Under the pieces are notes generated by a model. It saw only the letters and a program-made list of their open reading frames with translations, did not search any database and was not told the origin of the DNA. The translations under genes were made by a program, and so were the position numbers. From Desulfarculales bacterium UBA702 (GTDB lineage Bacteria > Desulfobacterota > Syntrophobacteria > Syntrophobacterales > Syntrophobacteraceae), in NCBI GenBank assembly GCA_002298165.1, contig DBMI01000066.1, forward strand, positions 1 to 45,011: DNA of 45,011 bases, given 5' to 3'. Below are positions 32,713-41,167 of the stretch, piece by piece (the stretch's first letter is position 1; every line of letters begins with the position of its first letter).

Positions 32713-35244
32713 ATGAGCATTAAACTTGGACGACCCATGACCATGAGTACTCCATCGAACCCGGAGCTTCAATTGGCGTACGATTTTGTGGAGCACACCG
32801 ACCGGAATATATTCCTTACCGGCAAGGCCGGCACCGGCAAGACAACCTTCCTCCACAACCTGAAAAAGAGTACCCAAAAACGGATGATCGTTACGGCCCC
32901 GACCGGTGTTGCGGCCATAAACGCCGGAGGAGTCACCCTGCATTCCTTTTTCCAGCTCTCTTTTGGTCCCTTCGTGCCTGGCAGCGAGGCTTATGGCCGC
33001 CAAAATCAGCACAGGTTCAGCAGGGAGAAGAAGGATATTGTTAAAAGTCTGGACCTGCTGGTGATCGATGAGATCAGTATGGTTCGGGCGGACCTTCTCG
33101 ATGGAGTCGATGTTGTCCTGAGGCGCTACCGCCGCAACGACCTGCCTTTCGGAGGGGTACAGCTTCTCATGATAGGTGATCTCCAGCAGCTCTCCCCGGT
33201 AGTCACGGAAGATGACCGGGAAATCCTGCGGGAATTTTATGCTTCGATGTACTTTTTTGGCTGCCGTGCCCTCAGCACTTCCGATTTAGAGGTAATCGAG
33301 CTGAAACACATCTACCGCCAGTCGGACAACCACTTCATAGACCTTCTCAACAAAGTGCGCGACAACCGGCTCGACCAGGTTTCATTGCAGAAACTCAACA
33401 GCCGCTGCCAAAAGGATTTCAGGCCCGGAGACAACGAGGGCTACATCACGCTGAGCACCCACAACAGAAGTGCCGACGCCATCAATGAATCCAGGATCAA
33501 GAGTTTACATGAGAAACCGTATTTCTTTAATGCCGAAGTAGAGGGTGATTTCCCGGAGTATTCATATCCGACCTCTCCTTCGCTCACCCTTAAGAAGGGT
33601 GCCCAGGTAATGTTCGTCAAAAACGATCTGTCGCCCGAAAAGCTCTATTTCAACGGCAAAATCGGCAGGATCACCCGGATCGGCGACCGGTCGGTTTCCG
33701 TGAAATGCCCCGGCGACGAAGAAGAAATTACGGCGGAGCCGGCAATTTGGGAAAATATCAAATACCGGATCGATCCCGAAACCAGGGAAATCACCGAGGA
33801 AAAGGTCGGCAAATTCGTACAGATCCCGCTCAAGCTGGCCTGGGCCATCACCATTCATAAAAGCCAGGGGCTGACGTTTGATCGGGCCGTCATCGACGCC
33901 GGGGCGGCCTTTGCCCATGGCCAGGTCTATGTTGCGCTGAGTCGCTGCAAAACCTTCGAGGGCATGGTGTTGAGTTCTCCCATTCCGGCCGGTGCCTTAA
34001 AGACCGATGAGGCAGTGTCACAATTTATCGTCCAGACGGCCCAGACACCACCTTGCAGGGAGAAGCTCGAAACCGCTAAAGTCCTCTATCAGCAGCGGTT
34101 GCTCACCCAATGCTTCGATTTTGCCCGAATGCGCGCGTTGCTTAGCCGTCTTATTCGAGTGCTTCACTCCAATGCCGGGACAATCAGGGTTTCGGGCGCA
34201 GGCGACCTCAGTGAGATGGAGGCCAGGGCGAGGGCGGAGATATTTGTGGTCAGCGAAAAATTCCACAGGCAATTGACCCGGCTCTTCGCCGAAGACAAGA
34301 GACCCGAAACCGATCCGGCCATCTTCGAGCGCGTAACCAAGGCTGCGGTTTATTTCGAGGAAAAACTCGGCTCTATTCTGGGAGAATGTCTCGCCACCCT
34401 GAGGATAGACACCGACAATAAAGAAATCGCAAAGGCTGCCAAGGGGGCCCTGGACGAACTCAACAAAGAGACGGCGGTGAAGCTTGCGGCGGTGCGGAGC
34501 TGCAAGCCCGGTTTTTCTCCTGGCCGCTATCTGCGCGCCCTGTCATCCGCCGAAATAGACTTGAAGCCCGATAAGGGAAGAAAATCCAGGATCAACGAAA
34601 ATACCGTCACCGAAATCGGCCACCCGGAGATTTTCCAAATGCTCAAGGACTGGCGCGCAGCCAAGGCCGGGGAAGCCGGTGTCCCCCACTACCAGATTTT
34701 ACACCAGAGCCTGTTGATCCAGATAGCAGCAACCCTGCCCGACAGTCCGGGGGCCCTAATGAGTATCAAGGGAATCGGCAAACGCCTGTTCGTAAAACAC
34801 GGGAAGGACCTGCTGGCCCTGGTTTCTTCCTATCGGCAGAAACACCGGATCTATGAGCCGACCCGGCAGGCGGTAACGGCCGCTTCCAACACTCGCGCCA
34901 AGGATGGGAGACCCGTTGCCATCGATACAAGGCAAGTCACCTGCGATCTTTTCAACAAGGGATTGACCGTTGCACAGGTAGCCCAGGAGCGAGGTCTGAC
35001 CCATTCGACAATCGAAGGCCATCTGGCCTGTTTTGTGGAAACCGGCCGCATCGATATCGGAAGGCTCTTGACCGAGGAAAAGCTCAAAAAAATCGAATTG
35101 AAAATAATGGAGATGAAGGGCAAGCCGCTCGGGCACATCAAGCAAGTCCTGGGCGAGAACTATTCATACGGCGAGATCAGGCTGGCCCAGGCACACCGGA
35201 AATACCTGACAGCCAGTGAAGCTTCAAAAGAGCCTCCCGAATGA
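32713..35244 (+). CDS. Pif1-like superfamily 1 helicase with HRDC and C-terminal helix-turn-helix
   Basis: An 843-residue ATP-dependent DNA helicase. Walker A is GKAGTGKTT (residues 37-45), followed by APTGVAAINAGGVTLHSFF (motif Ia), LLVIDEISMV (Walker B), GDLQQLSPV (motif III) and late AITIHKSQGLTFDRAVID and YVALSRC (motifs V/VI). This order is that of Pif1/RecD2-like helicases. The C-terminal third has an HRDC-like domain (about residues 635-715, including LMSIKGIGKRLFVKHG) and a RecQ-type helix-turn-helix (KGLTVAQVAQERGLTHSTIE). ATG 32713 is the first of three close in-frame starts (32713, 32737, 32743) and none has a strong ribosome binding site. It stands alone in an accessory region. 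Confidence 0.85.
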   Translation: MSIKLGRPMTMSTPSNPELQLAYDFVEHTDRNIFLTGKAGTGKTTFLHNLKKSTQKRMIVTAPTGVAAINAGGVTLHSFFQLSFGPFVPGSEAYGRQNQHRFSREKKDIVKSLDLLVIDEISMVRADLLDGVDVVLRRYRRNDLPFGGVQLLMIGDLQQLSPVVTEDDREILREFYASMYFFGCRALSTSDLEVIELKHIYRQSDNHFIDLLNKVRDNRLDQVSLQKLNSRCQKDFRPGDNEGYITLSTHNRSADAINESRIKSLHEKPYFFNAEVEGDFPEYSYPTSPSLTLKKGAQVMFVKNDLSPEKLYFNGKIGRITRIGDRSVSVKCPGDEEEITAEPAIWENIKYRIDPETREITEEKVGKFVQIPLKLAWAITIHKSQGLTFDRAVIDAGAAFAHGQVYVALSRCKTFEGMVLSSPIPAGALKTDEAVSQFIVQTAQTPPCREKLETAKVLYQQRLLTQCFDFARMRALLSRLIRVLHSNAGTIRVSGAGDLSEMEARARAEIFVVSEKFHRQLTRLFAEDKRPETDPAIFERVTKAAVYFEEKLGSILGECLATLRIDTDNKEIAKAAKGALDELNKETAVKLAAVRSCKPGFSPGRYLRALSSAEIDLKPDKGRKSRINENTVTEIGHPEIFQMLKDWRAAKAGEAGVPHYQILHQSLLIQIAATLPDSPGALMSIKGIGKRLFVKHGKDLLALVSSYRQKHRIYEPTRQAVTAASNTRAKDGRPVAIDTRQVTCDLFNKGLTVAQVAQERGLTHSTIEGHLACFVETGRIDIGRLLTEEKLKKIELKIMEMKGKPLGHIKQVLGENYSYGEIRLAQAHRKYLTASEASKEPPE

Positions 35245-35357
35245 ATCCGGGAATGCGAGTCAAGGTATTTGAGGATTAGCCTTCCTGATTCAAAAACCTT
35301 CTTCAGTAAGCTAACATGAGAGGATTTGGACAGAATTGGAGCGCAGTAGCGGACGCT

Positions 35358-35572
35358 TTATGAAAGAATTTCCGACAGAATATCGTCCGGGGTGACTGAC
35401 CGGTTTGGCTCCACTCTCTTTGAGTTCTTTGCGAGCTTTTCGGACATCCCGGGCAAGCAGGTCGTGCCTGCGATCCATTGCACGACGGGACAAGACGTCC
35501 AATAAGTTCCTCTTGCTCTTCCAAAGACAGTTTATTTGCTGCCTCCAGAATCTCTCCAAAATTTCGCTTCAG
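35358..35572 (-). pseudogene. Broken antitoxin-like protein (addiction-module type)
   Basis: Read through two frameshifts, the strand gives EILEAANKLSLEEQEELI, then DVLSRRAMDRRHDLLARDV, then RKARKELKESGAKPV and TPDDILSEILS before a stop. This resembles the small helical antitoxins encoded next to RelE/ParE-type toxins (SLEEQEELIxxLxRR pattern). One break is an extra G after GAACTTATT; the other is a tandem GTCA duplication. The start codon also appears lost (CTG where ATG is expected, after GAGAGGAAG). No partner toxin is seen. Confidence 0.6.
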
Positions 35573-35672
35573 CTTCCTCTCCCCGGCAAGCTTTGACTTG
35601 GATTAACTCATTCGGTATTACGACTCTGTAACTCTCGGTAGTGAATGATTGGGGACATCCAAACCGAAAAAG

Positions 35673-35880
35673 CTAATATGTCTGGAGACGGACTGGAGTT
35701 GACACATTGCATAAAAAGGGGTGGTCAGATACCCTCTTGGGTTTGGCTTCGTCGGAGTTGTTTAGGTAATCCCGAAGAACCTCGGCTATTTCTTCCTGAG
35801 TCCTACAGCATGGCCGTCGCATTCTTGAGACTGTCTTTGCTTCTCATTATTTGGTCCATAAGGACCAAGTCCTGTTGCAT
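35673..35880 (-). pseudogene. Possible decayed small gene
   Basis: From ATG 35880 the frame reads MQQDLVLMDQIMRSKDSL and KNATAML, then stops. The next frame continues TQEEIAEVLRDYLNNSDEA and KPKRVSDHPF to a stop at 35673. Both parts look like natural helical protein sequence, so a single frameshift is likely. I do not recognise the family. Confidence 0.3.
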
Positions 35881-35976
35881 TTTGGAGTCTATATGAGAAC
35901 TCATAAGGACGTCAAAGCATACGCAAGCGATATCAGTCTTTACATCGACACCTTTTTTATTTTCTTCTTTAAAAGA

Positions 35977-37524
35977 TTAAGAGTACTTAAAAGGAATGCC
36001 CAGCTTTATCATCCTGTTTCTGAGGGTGTTTGGATTTATTCCAAGGAGTCGGGCTGCTCCATTTGGGCCGCTTATTCTTCCGTTACAGGTTTGCAGCGCC
36101 TGGCGGATGTGCATTGAATCAGCCTGATCGAGCGTAAGTAATTCCCCGCCATTCCCGTGCGCTACTGCTGACCCTTCCGTCTCCCTCGGTATTTCGAGGT
36201 GTTCGAATTGGAGCCGCCCACTGCTTCCCTTACCTCGATTATGGATGAGTTCGCGTTCAACCAGGTTCTCCAGTTCTCGTACGTTTCCGGGCCAGTGATA
36301 AGCTTTGAGGCGCTCGACTTCCTCAATGGGGACTGAAGGCGTGGGGTATATTTTGAGCTCTTTTGATTTCTTTTCAATGAAGTGATGGACCAGGGCAGGG
36401 ATGTCCTCTTTGCGGTCACGTAAAGAAGGAATAATTATCGGAAAAACATTGATCCGAAACCATAAATCCTCCCGGAATGCACCTGTTTTTACCAGTTCTT
36501 CCAAATCCCTATGAGTTGCGGCAATAATGCGAACGTCGACCGATATGGTCTTTGTACCTCCCACTCGCTGGATTTCCCTTTGCTGAAGAACCCGCAACAA
36601 CCTGACTTGGGCCTGAGGAGGCAACTCACCTATTTCATCGAGAAAAATCGTTCCTCCATCAGCTCGTTCAAAATGGCCTCTTCTCTGAGCTATGGCTCCA
36701 GTAAAAGCGCCCTTCTCATGCCCGAAGAGTTCACTGTCCAACAAGTTCTCGGGGATCGCGCCGCAGTTTACCGTAATTAAGGGACCATTATTCCTCAGCG
36801 ATGTGGCATGCAGCGCGTTGGCAATAACTTCCTTGCCAACACCGGTCTCTCCAAGCAAAAGCACGGGACTGTCGAGCGGCGCTACCTGCCGCACCATCTC
36901 CATTGTCTTTTCCAGGCCATACTCGGCGCCGATAATTTCACGACCCGAAAAGCGCCGTCGCAATTCTCGGTTTAGTTCCCGGTTTTCGTCATCCAGGATG
37001 TCTTTAAGCTTCACCACTTCCTCATAGCGGAGGGCATTGGACATTGCGATTGCAAAGGGTTCCCTTAAAAGTGAGATCAGGTCGAGATGCGTTTTGGTGA
37101 GCTTAGCCTCTCCTTCCGACAATACGGACAGTGCTCCCAAAAACTTTCCCTCAACGGCCAGATCCATGATGATGGCAGCGTTGTCCGATAGATCGACATA
37201 AGGACGCAGGGCTTTAACCAATTCACTATGCTCCCCCGGGGCGACGATCCTGATGTCTCCGTCCTTTATCTTCGACTCGATTTCCAGTGTGGCTTGCATG
37301 GTCATCTGGATAGGCGGGAAAAACTTTTTATTTCCCGCCTGATCTACCACTGTAAGACCGATCAGTGCTCCAGCGCCTGGGTCAAATACCACGAGAGCCA
37401 CCTTTGATGCGGGCATAAGTGGACGAATGTACTGCAGAAAGTTCAACAACGCTTTGTCGATATCGAGACTGCTGCAGATTCGCAGGGTTGCCTGCCGGAA
37501 AAATTCGTTCCTGTCTACCTTCAT
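35977..37524 (-). CDS. Sigma-54-dependent transcriptional activator (GAF-AAA+-Fis)
   Basis: A 515-residue enhancer-binding protein. The N-terminal GAF-like sensor spans about residues 5-170. The AAA+ domain has Walker A GETGVGKE (225-232), the sigma-54-contacting GAFTGA loop (272-277), Walker B TIFLDEIGE (292-300) and the WPGNVRELENLV block. A C-terminal Fis-type helix-turn-helix ends the protein (GPNGAARLLGINPNTLRNRM). There is no response-regulator domain, so it senses a ligand rather than a kinase. It diverges from the gene set at 37806, which has a sigma-54-type promoter, and probably activates it. Dyads at 37575-37612 are candidate binding sites. Confidence 0.92.
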   Translation of the reverse strand: MKVDRNEFFRQATLRICSSLDIDKALLNFLQYIRPLMPASKVALVVFDPGAGALIGLTVVDQAGNKKFFPPIQMTMQATLEIESKIKDGDIRIVAPGEHSELVKALRPYVDLSDNAAIIMDLAVEGKFLGALSVLSEGEAKLTKTHLDLISLLREPFAIAMSNALRYEEVVKLKDILDDENRELNRELRRRFSGREIIGAEYGLEKTMEMVRQVAPLDSPVLLLGETGVGKEVIANALHATSLRNNGPLITVNCGAIPENLLDSELFGHEKGAFTGAIAQRRGHFERADGGTIFLDEIGELPPQAQVRLLRVLQQREIQRVGGTKTISVDVRIIAATHRDLEELVKTGAFREDLWFRINVFPIIIPSLRDRKEDIPALVHHFIEKKSKELKIYPTPSVPIEEVERLKAYHWPGNVRELENLVERELIHNRGKGSSGRLQFEHLEIPRETEGSAVAHGNGGELLTLDQADSMHIRQALQTCNGRISGPNGAARLLGINPNTLRNRMIKLGIPFKYS

Positions 37525-37574
37525 TTCAGCATTCCCCCAAAGCCCCTGAGCTTGCGAAGGTAATTTTACCTTTT

Positions 37575-37612
37575 ATGGTGAAAATACCTTATTTGATTAA
37601 AATATTCACCAT
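37575..37612. promoter_or_regulatory. ATGGTGAA dyad, candidate activator site
   Basis: ATGGTGAA at 37575-37582 is mirrored by TTCACCAT at 37605-37612, 22 bases apart, with a further TGGTGA just after (37616-37621). The dyad lies between the divergent activator gene and the sigma-54-type promoter, 60-100 bases upstream of the latter, a normal place for an enhancer-binding-protein site. Confidence 0.4.
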
Positions 37613-37671
37613 TTCTGGTGATTCCAAACCCTTGATTCTTTATATAGCTGAAATTTCACTGGAAAATGCTC

Positions 37672-37687
37672 TGGCATGAATATGGCT
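37672..37687 (+). promoter_or_regulatory. Candidate sigma-54 promoter (-24/-12)
   Basis: TGGCATGAATATGGCT has the GG-N10-GC spacing that defines sigma-54 promoters, and TGGCA is a full -24 core. The -12 box is TGGC instead of the commoner TTGC. It points at the plus-strand genes starting at 37806 and lies beside a divergent sigma-54 activator gene. Confidence 0.6.
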
Positions 37688-37805
37688 CTACCTGTAGGCC
37701 GAGGTTGCGTGAATCGGTTCACTTTTGGGACGAGCCCCCTCCGTTTCAGCCCCCTAACCGAAAACCCGAGCCGGTTCGCGCAGTCTCACCAATCAAGGAG
37801 TTCAG

Positions 37806-38117
37806 ATGGTGAAGGCAAAAACTGACAAAGGACAATGCATGACCTGGCTTGAGACGATAAATCTCCGAATTGCCCGAGTGAATAAAGTAGCAGAGGCAAT
37901 AGAACTTTGCGGGCGATTCCAAGCCTTTGCCAGTGTCGAGAAACTGTTGAAAGTAAGAGTCTACCGCAGCTCCAGGTATTCAACCGATATAAGCATCCAT
38001 CTCACATGGGGCCACGATCCAGGGGTGGAGAGCGCCCTGGGCAGATCGATAAGCGAGGCGCTTGGAGAGCTTGGACTAATAAACCACACGGTGTGGAAAG
38101 AGCAGGAGGTGTTTTAA
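37806..38117 (+). CDS. Small unknown protein, first gene of the STAS/diadenylate-cyclase-like set
   Basis: A 103-residue soluble protein with an excellent ribosome binding site (AAGGAG, six bases before ATG 37806). It has an N-terminal helical part and a C-terminal half with alternating hydrophobic strands (VRVYRSSRYSTDISIHLTWG) and a helix (GRSISEALGELGLI). This could be a small alpha/beta fold. I do not recognise the family. It ends one base before the STAS gene and follows the sigma-54-type promoter, so it is the leading gene of the operon. A sensor or effector-binding role is inference. Confidence 0.75.
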   Translation: MVKAKTDKGQCMTWLETINLRIARVNKVAEAIELCGRFQAFASVEKLLKVRVYRSSRYSTDISIHLTWGHDPGVESALGRSISEALGELGLINHTVWKEQEVF

Positions 38118-38118
38118 C

Positions 38119-38667
38119 ATGCATCTCCGAAAAGCCGCCGAGGAACCCTTAAGGAGTTTACCTGCTTTGAAGCTCAACGTTTTGGATATACCGAATGGCG
38201 CCTACATCGCACAGTGCCATCGACAGTTTGATATGAACACCTCGCCCGCCGTCCGGATGGAGATCATTTCTCTTCTAAACAAAAACAGAATCTCCCACTT
38301 GGCCGTCGATTTATCCGCGGTGTCCTGCATCGACAGTTCGGGGATTGCGACCCTGGTAGAGGGTCTCAACCTTTCGCGCAAGCGAAAGGCAAAGTTTACT
38401 CTTGTGGGTGTGTCTCCCGAAGTCGAGGCAGTACTCGACCTGGTTGGCCTCAAATCCCTGTTCGACATGGTCCCCGGCATGGGACCTTCCCGGCTTGGCA
38501 ATGAGGTTCAAGCTGAAGTCAATCCCGTGGGCAGGAATGGCGAAGGCTTTCCCGAAGCGGATGGCTATAAAGGCAATTTAGCAAAACCCTGGTGGATAGA
38601 TTTAGGAATTCTGCATCGCCTTGCTCATTTCGTAAGGAGGCCTTTGTGGCATCTGAATACGGAATAA
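38119..38667 (+). CDS. STAS domain protein (anti-anti-sigma-factor type) with C-terminal tail
   Basis: A 182-residue protein with a STAS domain at about residues 17-125. The phospho-acceptor loop is CIDSSGIATL, with Ser73/Ser74 where SpoIIAA-type proteins are phosphorylated. The strand before it (HLAVDLSAVS) and the strand after it (KFTLVGVS) are canonical. Such proteins switch partners according to phosphorylation by a serine kinase. The tail of some 55 residues is unusual and ends in a Trp-rich amphipathic segment (KPWWIDLGILHRLAHFVRR). AGGAGGT precedes ATG 38119. Its last 22 bases overlap the next gene. No anti-sigma kinase or phosphatase gene is adjacent. Confidence 0.85.
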   Translation: MHLRKAAEEPLRSLPALKLNVLDIPNGAYIAQCHRQFDMNTSPAVRMEIISLLNKNRISHLAVDLSAVSCIDSSGIATLVEGLNLSRKRKAKFTLVGVSPEVEAVLDLVGLKSLFDMVPGMGPSRLGNEVQAEVNPVGRNGEGFPEADGYKGNLAKPWWIDLGILHRLAHFVRRPLWHLNTE

Positions 38668-39980
38668 AGTCATATCCGAAAGATCTTGCACCAGTTATCC
38701 AGGACCGCTGGCATTCAGACGAGGCAAGTAAAGGCAGAGAGCCGGATTCAGACTCATTACCGGAGCCCTCGGTTCTGGAACACCTGATTTCGGTTTGCTT
38801 CCAGGCAAGTCTGCTTCGGGATGAAGACCGGCCCGTAAGATTTCGACTCATCTATAGGGCGCCTGATCGGTTCCCACCGGATCAGGGGCCGCCTAATGGT
38901 CTCCACAGGCTTTTATTTGAGGATCTGTTGCCCTTTACCGAGCGTGAGCTTAGGAAACTTTCTCCTTCCGTGAATTTCCATGGCTCCATGGTGGGAGTCT
39001 GGCTCAATGAGAAAAACGGACTGGCTATCTGGGGGATAGTGCATTCCGGACTAAGATGGACTCAAAGCATATATGGAGGCGGAAAGCTGATCCAGCCCCT
39101 TCCCGAGTCCCTCGTCATAAGTGTTACAAACCCCGGCCGTATAACCGTGAGCAAAGGATCGTCCGATATCGCCACTCTAAACTGCGGTAAGGTCGTTTCC
39201 TCATCGTTTAGCGTTTCCGATTCAAAATGGGTCAGTTCAGCATTTGACTACCTGGCGGATGAAGAGCTTGCGTTGCACAGGGATGCTCGAAAGCGCGCGA
39301 CAAAGCCTTGGGCATCCATTGATCCTGAATTCTTCCGGATTATGAGAAAACAGGTCCTGATGCGAATCATAGGCAAAATACGCGCAAACAGGCATGGCGG
39401 CACCTTGATTATAATTCCCGATGAACTTATCGATGAGTTTTCGGAACCCAACTCATACCTCAAATTCAAGTACAGATTCGTCAGCGAAGAACCGCGAAGA
39501 CGATTCCGCACTCTGATCGTGAAAACAGCCAATGAACTGGCCGAATCGTATGGTTCCCATCAAAATCCTAAAAAAAAGGTAGGCTGGACTGAATACCTGG
39601 CCAGCAAGAGCCAGACTCTTTCCTCGCTCGATGAATCAGTTTTCGAGTGGGCTCACTTGGTAGCCGACATGGCCCAGGTTGATGGAGCAGTAGTAATTAC
39701 ACAACGGCTCGAACTGATCGGGTTTGGAGCCCAAATATCCGGCAGACTGGACCGAATTGATTCGGTAGCACACGCCCTGGACGCGGAAGGGTGCGAGATC
39801 CGGATGGAACGGACCGACTGCGTTGGTACCCGCCACCAATCAGCTTACAGATTGTGCAATGAGCTTCATGATGTCCTGGCTGTTGTGGTTTCTCAGGACG
39901 GGACAGCGCAACTGGTCAAATGGAATGGGAATTTTGTGACAGTATGGGAACAGTTGTTGCCCAGCCTGATAGAGGTGTAG
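38646..39980 (+). CDS. DACNV-like sensor fused to a divergent diadenylate cyclase (DAC) domain
   Basis: A 444-residue protein from GTG 38646 (AGGAGG five bases upstream), overlapping the STAS gene. The N-terminal 300 residues look like the DACNV sensor type, with LLPFTERELRKLSPSVNFHG, GLAIWGIVHSGLRW and, at about 250, HGGTLIIIPDE. The last 110 residues align by eye with the DisA/CdaA diadenylate cyclase core: DGAVVI (DGA at 346-348), GTRHQSA (394-400) and VVVSQDGTAQLVKWNG. In active enzymes the second motif is RHR; here the second Arg is Gln, so activity may be lost or altered. If active it would make c-di-AMP or a related nucleotide. No membrane segment is seen. Family calls are from memory. 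Confidence 0.72.
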   Translation: MASEYGIKSYPKDLAPVIQDRWHSDEASKGREPDSDSLPEPSVLEHLISVCFQASLLRDEDRPVRFRLIYRAPDRFPPDQGPPNGLHRLLFEDLLPFTERELRKLSPSVNFHGSMVGVWLNEKNGLAIWGIVHSGLRWTQSIYGGGKLIQPLPESLVISVTNPGRITVSKGSSDIATLNCGKVVSSSFSVSDSKWVSSAFDYLADEELALHRDARKRATKPWASIDPEFFRIMRKQVLMRIIGKIRANRHGGTLIIIPDELIDEFSEPNSYLKFKYRFVSEEPRRRFRTLIVKTANELAESYGSHQNPKKKVGWTEYLASKSQTLSSLDESVFEWAHLVADMAQVDGAVVITQRLELIGFGAQISGRLDRIDSVAHALDAEGCEIRMERTDCVGTRHQSAYRLCNELHDVLAVVVSQDGTAQLVKWNGNFVTVWEQLLPSLIEV

Positions 39981-40030
39981 CTCCGGTTGAAAAGTGGAGC
40001 CGATACAAAGCAAGAAGAGGATTCATTCCA

Positions 40031-41167
40031 ATGAAAAGGTTATCAACCCTGCCCTTCGTTTTAGCCGTTTTGGTGCTGACTTCCTGTTCACAGGTCAAAA
40101 GTGCGGAACAGCCCGCCGGCAATGTTACTCCGATTAAAACGGGAAAGGTGCGACATGTCCAGGAGCGCGAGTTCGTATCGGTCAGTGGGACGGTTGCATC
40201 TCCCGACACGCCGATCCAGGTTTCTTTCCTGGTCTCGGGCAGAGTTCTCGAAGTAGGCCCACGGGAAGGGGATTACGTCCAAAAAGGACAAACCCTGGCG
40301 GCCATCGACCCACTCGACTATAAATTGTCGCTTCAGGCTGCGTCCGCCCAGGCGGGACAGGCACAGGTCGCACTTAACCGTAGCGCGGACGAACACGCCA
40401 GGATGAAATTCCTGTATGATTCCAAGAGCCTCGCGGGAAACGACTACGAAAAATTTAAGGCGGCATACCTTAGCGCCAAACAACAATTCGATCAGGCGGT
40501 CGCAAATCAAAAGCTAGCCCAAAAGCGTCTTGGCGATGCAACGCTTTACGCCCCCAGCTCCGGTTTTATTTCAAGGCGGTCTATCGAACCGGGTCAGACC
40601 GCCGGTCCCGGCACTCCGGTTTTCGAAATCGTAAAGCTCGATCCCGTCGAGATCAACGTCGGCGTGCCGGAAACGGACATTCATCTCGTCAAAATCGGTC
40701 AAACGGCAGCCATCACGATTCCGGCCCTGCGGTCCGAATCCTTCGAGGGGAAAGTGCGGATCATCAATGTCTCGGCGGACTCGAATACACGAACGTACAT
40801 GACGCGAATCGCGGTTGCCAATCCCGCCCGTATCCTACGGGTCGGGATGGTTGCCGAGGCAAGGATCCATGGAGACAGAACAATTGACCTGATGACCCTT
40901 CCGGCCGAGGCCATCTTGCGGGACCCGCAGGGGGCGACAATTGTTTTTGTGTACTACCCCGACCAGCAGCGCGTCTATTCCAAGCGGGTTGAAACGGGAC
41001 CCGCATATGGCCGGGAAATCGCGATCAAAAGCGGCCTCTCAGGGGATGAGTCCATCGTTTTTGCAGGGCAGGAAAAGCTTAGGAATGGCGCCCTCGTTTC
41101 ACTTCTGGAGGAACCCGCCGCTCAGGGGCGGCAAGACCAGCCCGGACAAACAGAGGTGCGGAAATGA
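40031..41167 (+). CDS. RND efflux periplasmic adaptor lipoprotein (membrane fusion protein)
   Basis: A 378-residue adaptor of RND pumps. A lipoprotein signal ends in LVLTSC (Cys19). A split biotinyl-lipoyl domain (VSFLVSGRVLEVGPREGDYV and LYAPSSGFISRRSIEPGQ) encloses a short helical hairpin. A beta-barrel domain (VEINVGVPETDIHLV) and membrane-proximal domain follow. ATG 40031 is chosen since it begins a normal lipoprotein signal peptide and follows GAGGA. Its ATGA end overlaps the pump gene. The STAS/DAC set ends 50 bases upstream on the same strand, so shared regulation is possible but unproven. Confidence 0.9.
   Translation: MKRLSTLPFVLAVLVLTSCSQVKSAEQPAGNVTPIKTGKVRHVQEREFVSVSGTVASPDTPIQVSFLVSGRVLEVGPREGDYVQKGQTLAAIDPLDYKLSLQAASAQAGQAQVALNRSADEHARMKFLYDSKSLAGNDYEKFKAAYLSAKQQFDQAVANQKLAQKRLGDATLYAPSSGFISRRSIEPGQTAGPGTPVFEIVKLDPVEINVGVPETDIHLVKIGQTAAITIPALRSESFEGKVRIINVSADSNTRTYMTRIAVANPARILRVGMVAEARIHGDRTIDLMTLPAEAILRDPQGATIVFVYYPDQQRVYSKRVETGPAYGREIAIKSGLSGDESIVFAGQEKLRNGALVSLLEEPAAQGRQDQPGQTEVRK

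Larger units (their letters stand above)
35245..35976. other. Region of decayed small genes
   Basis: There is no intact gene in 730 bases. Two frameshifted minus-strand remnants (35358-35572 and 35673-35880) account for part of it. The rest shows no coding signature. It lies between the convergent helicase and sigma-54 activator genes. Confidence 0.5.
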
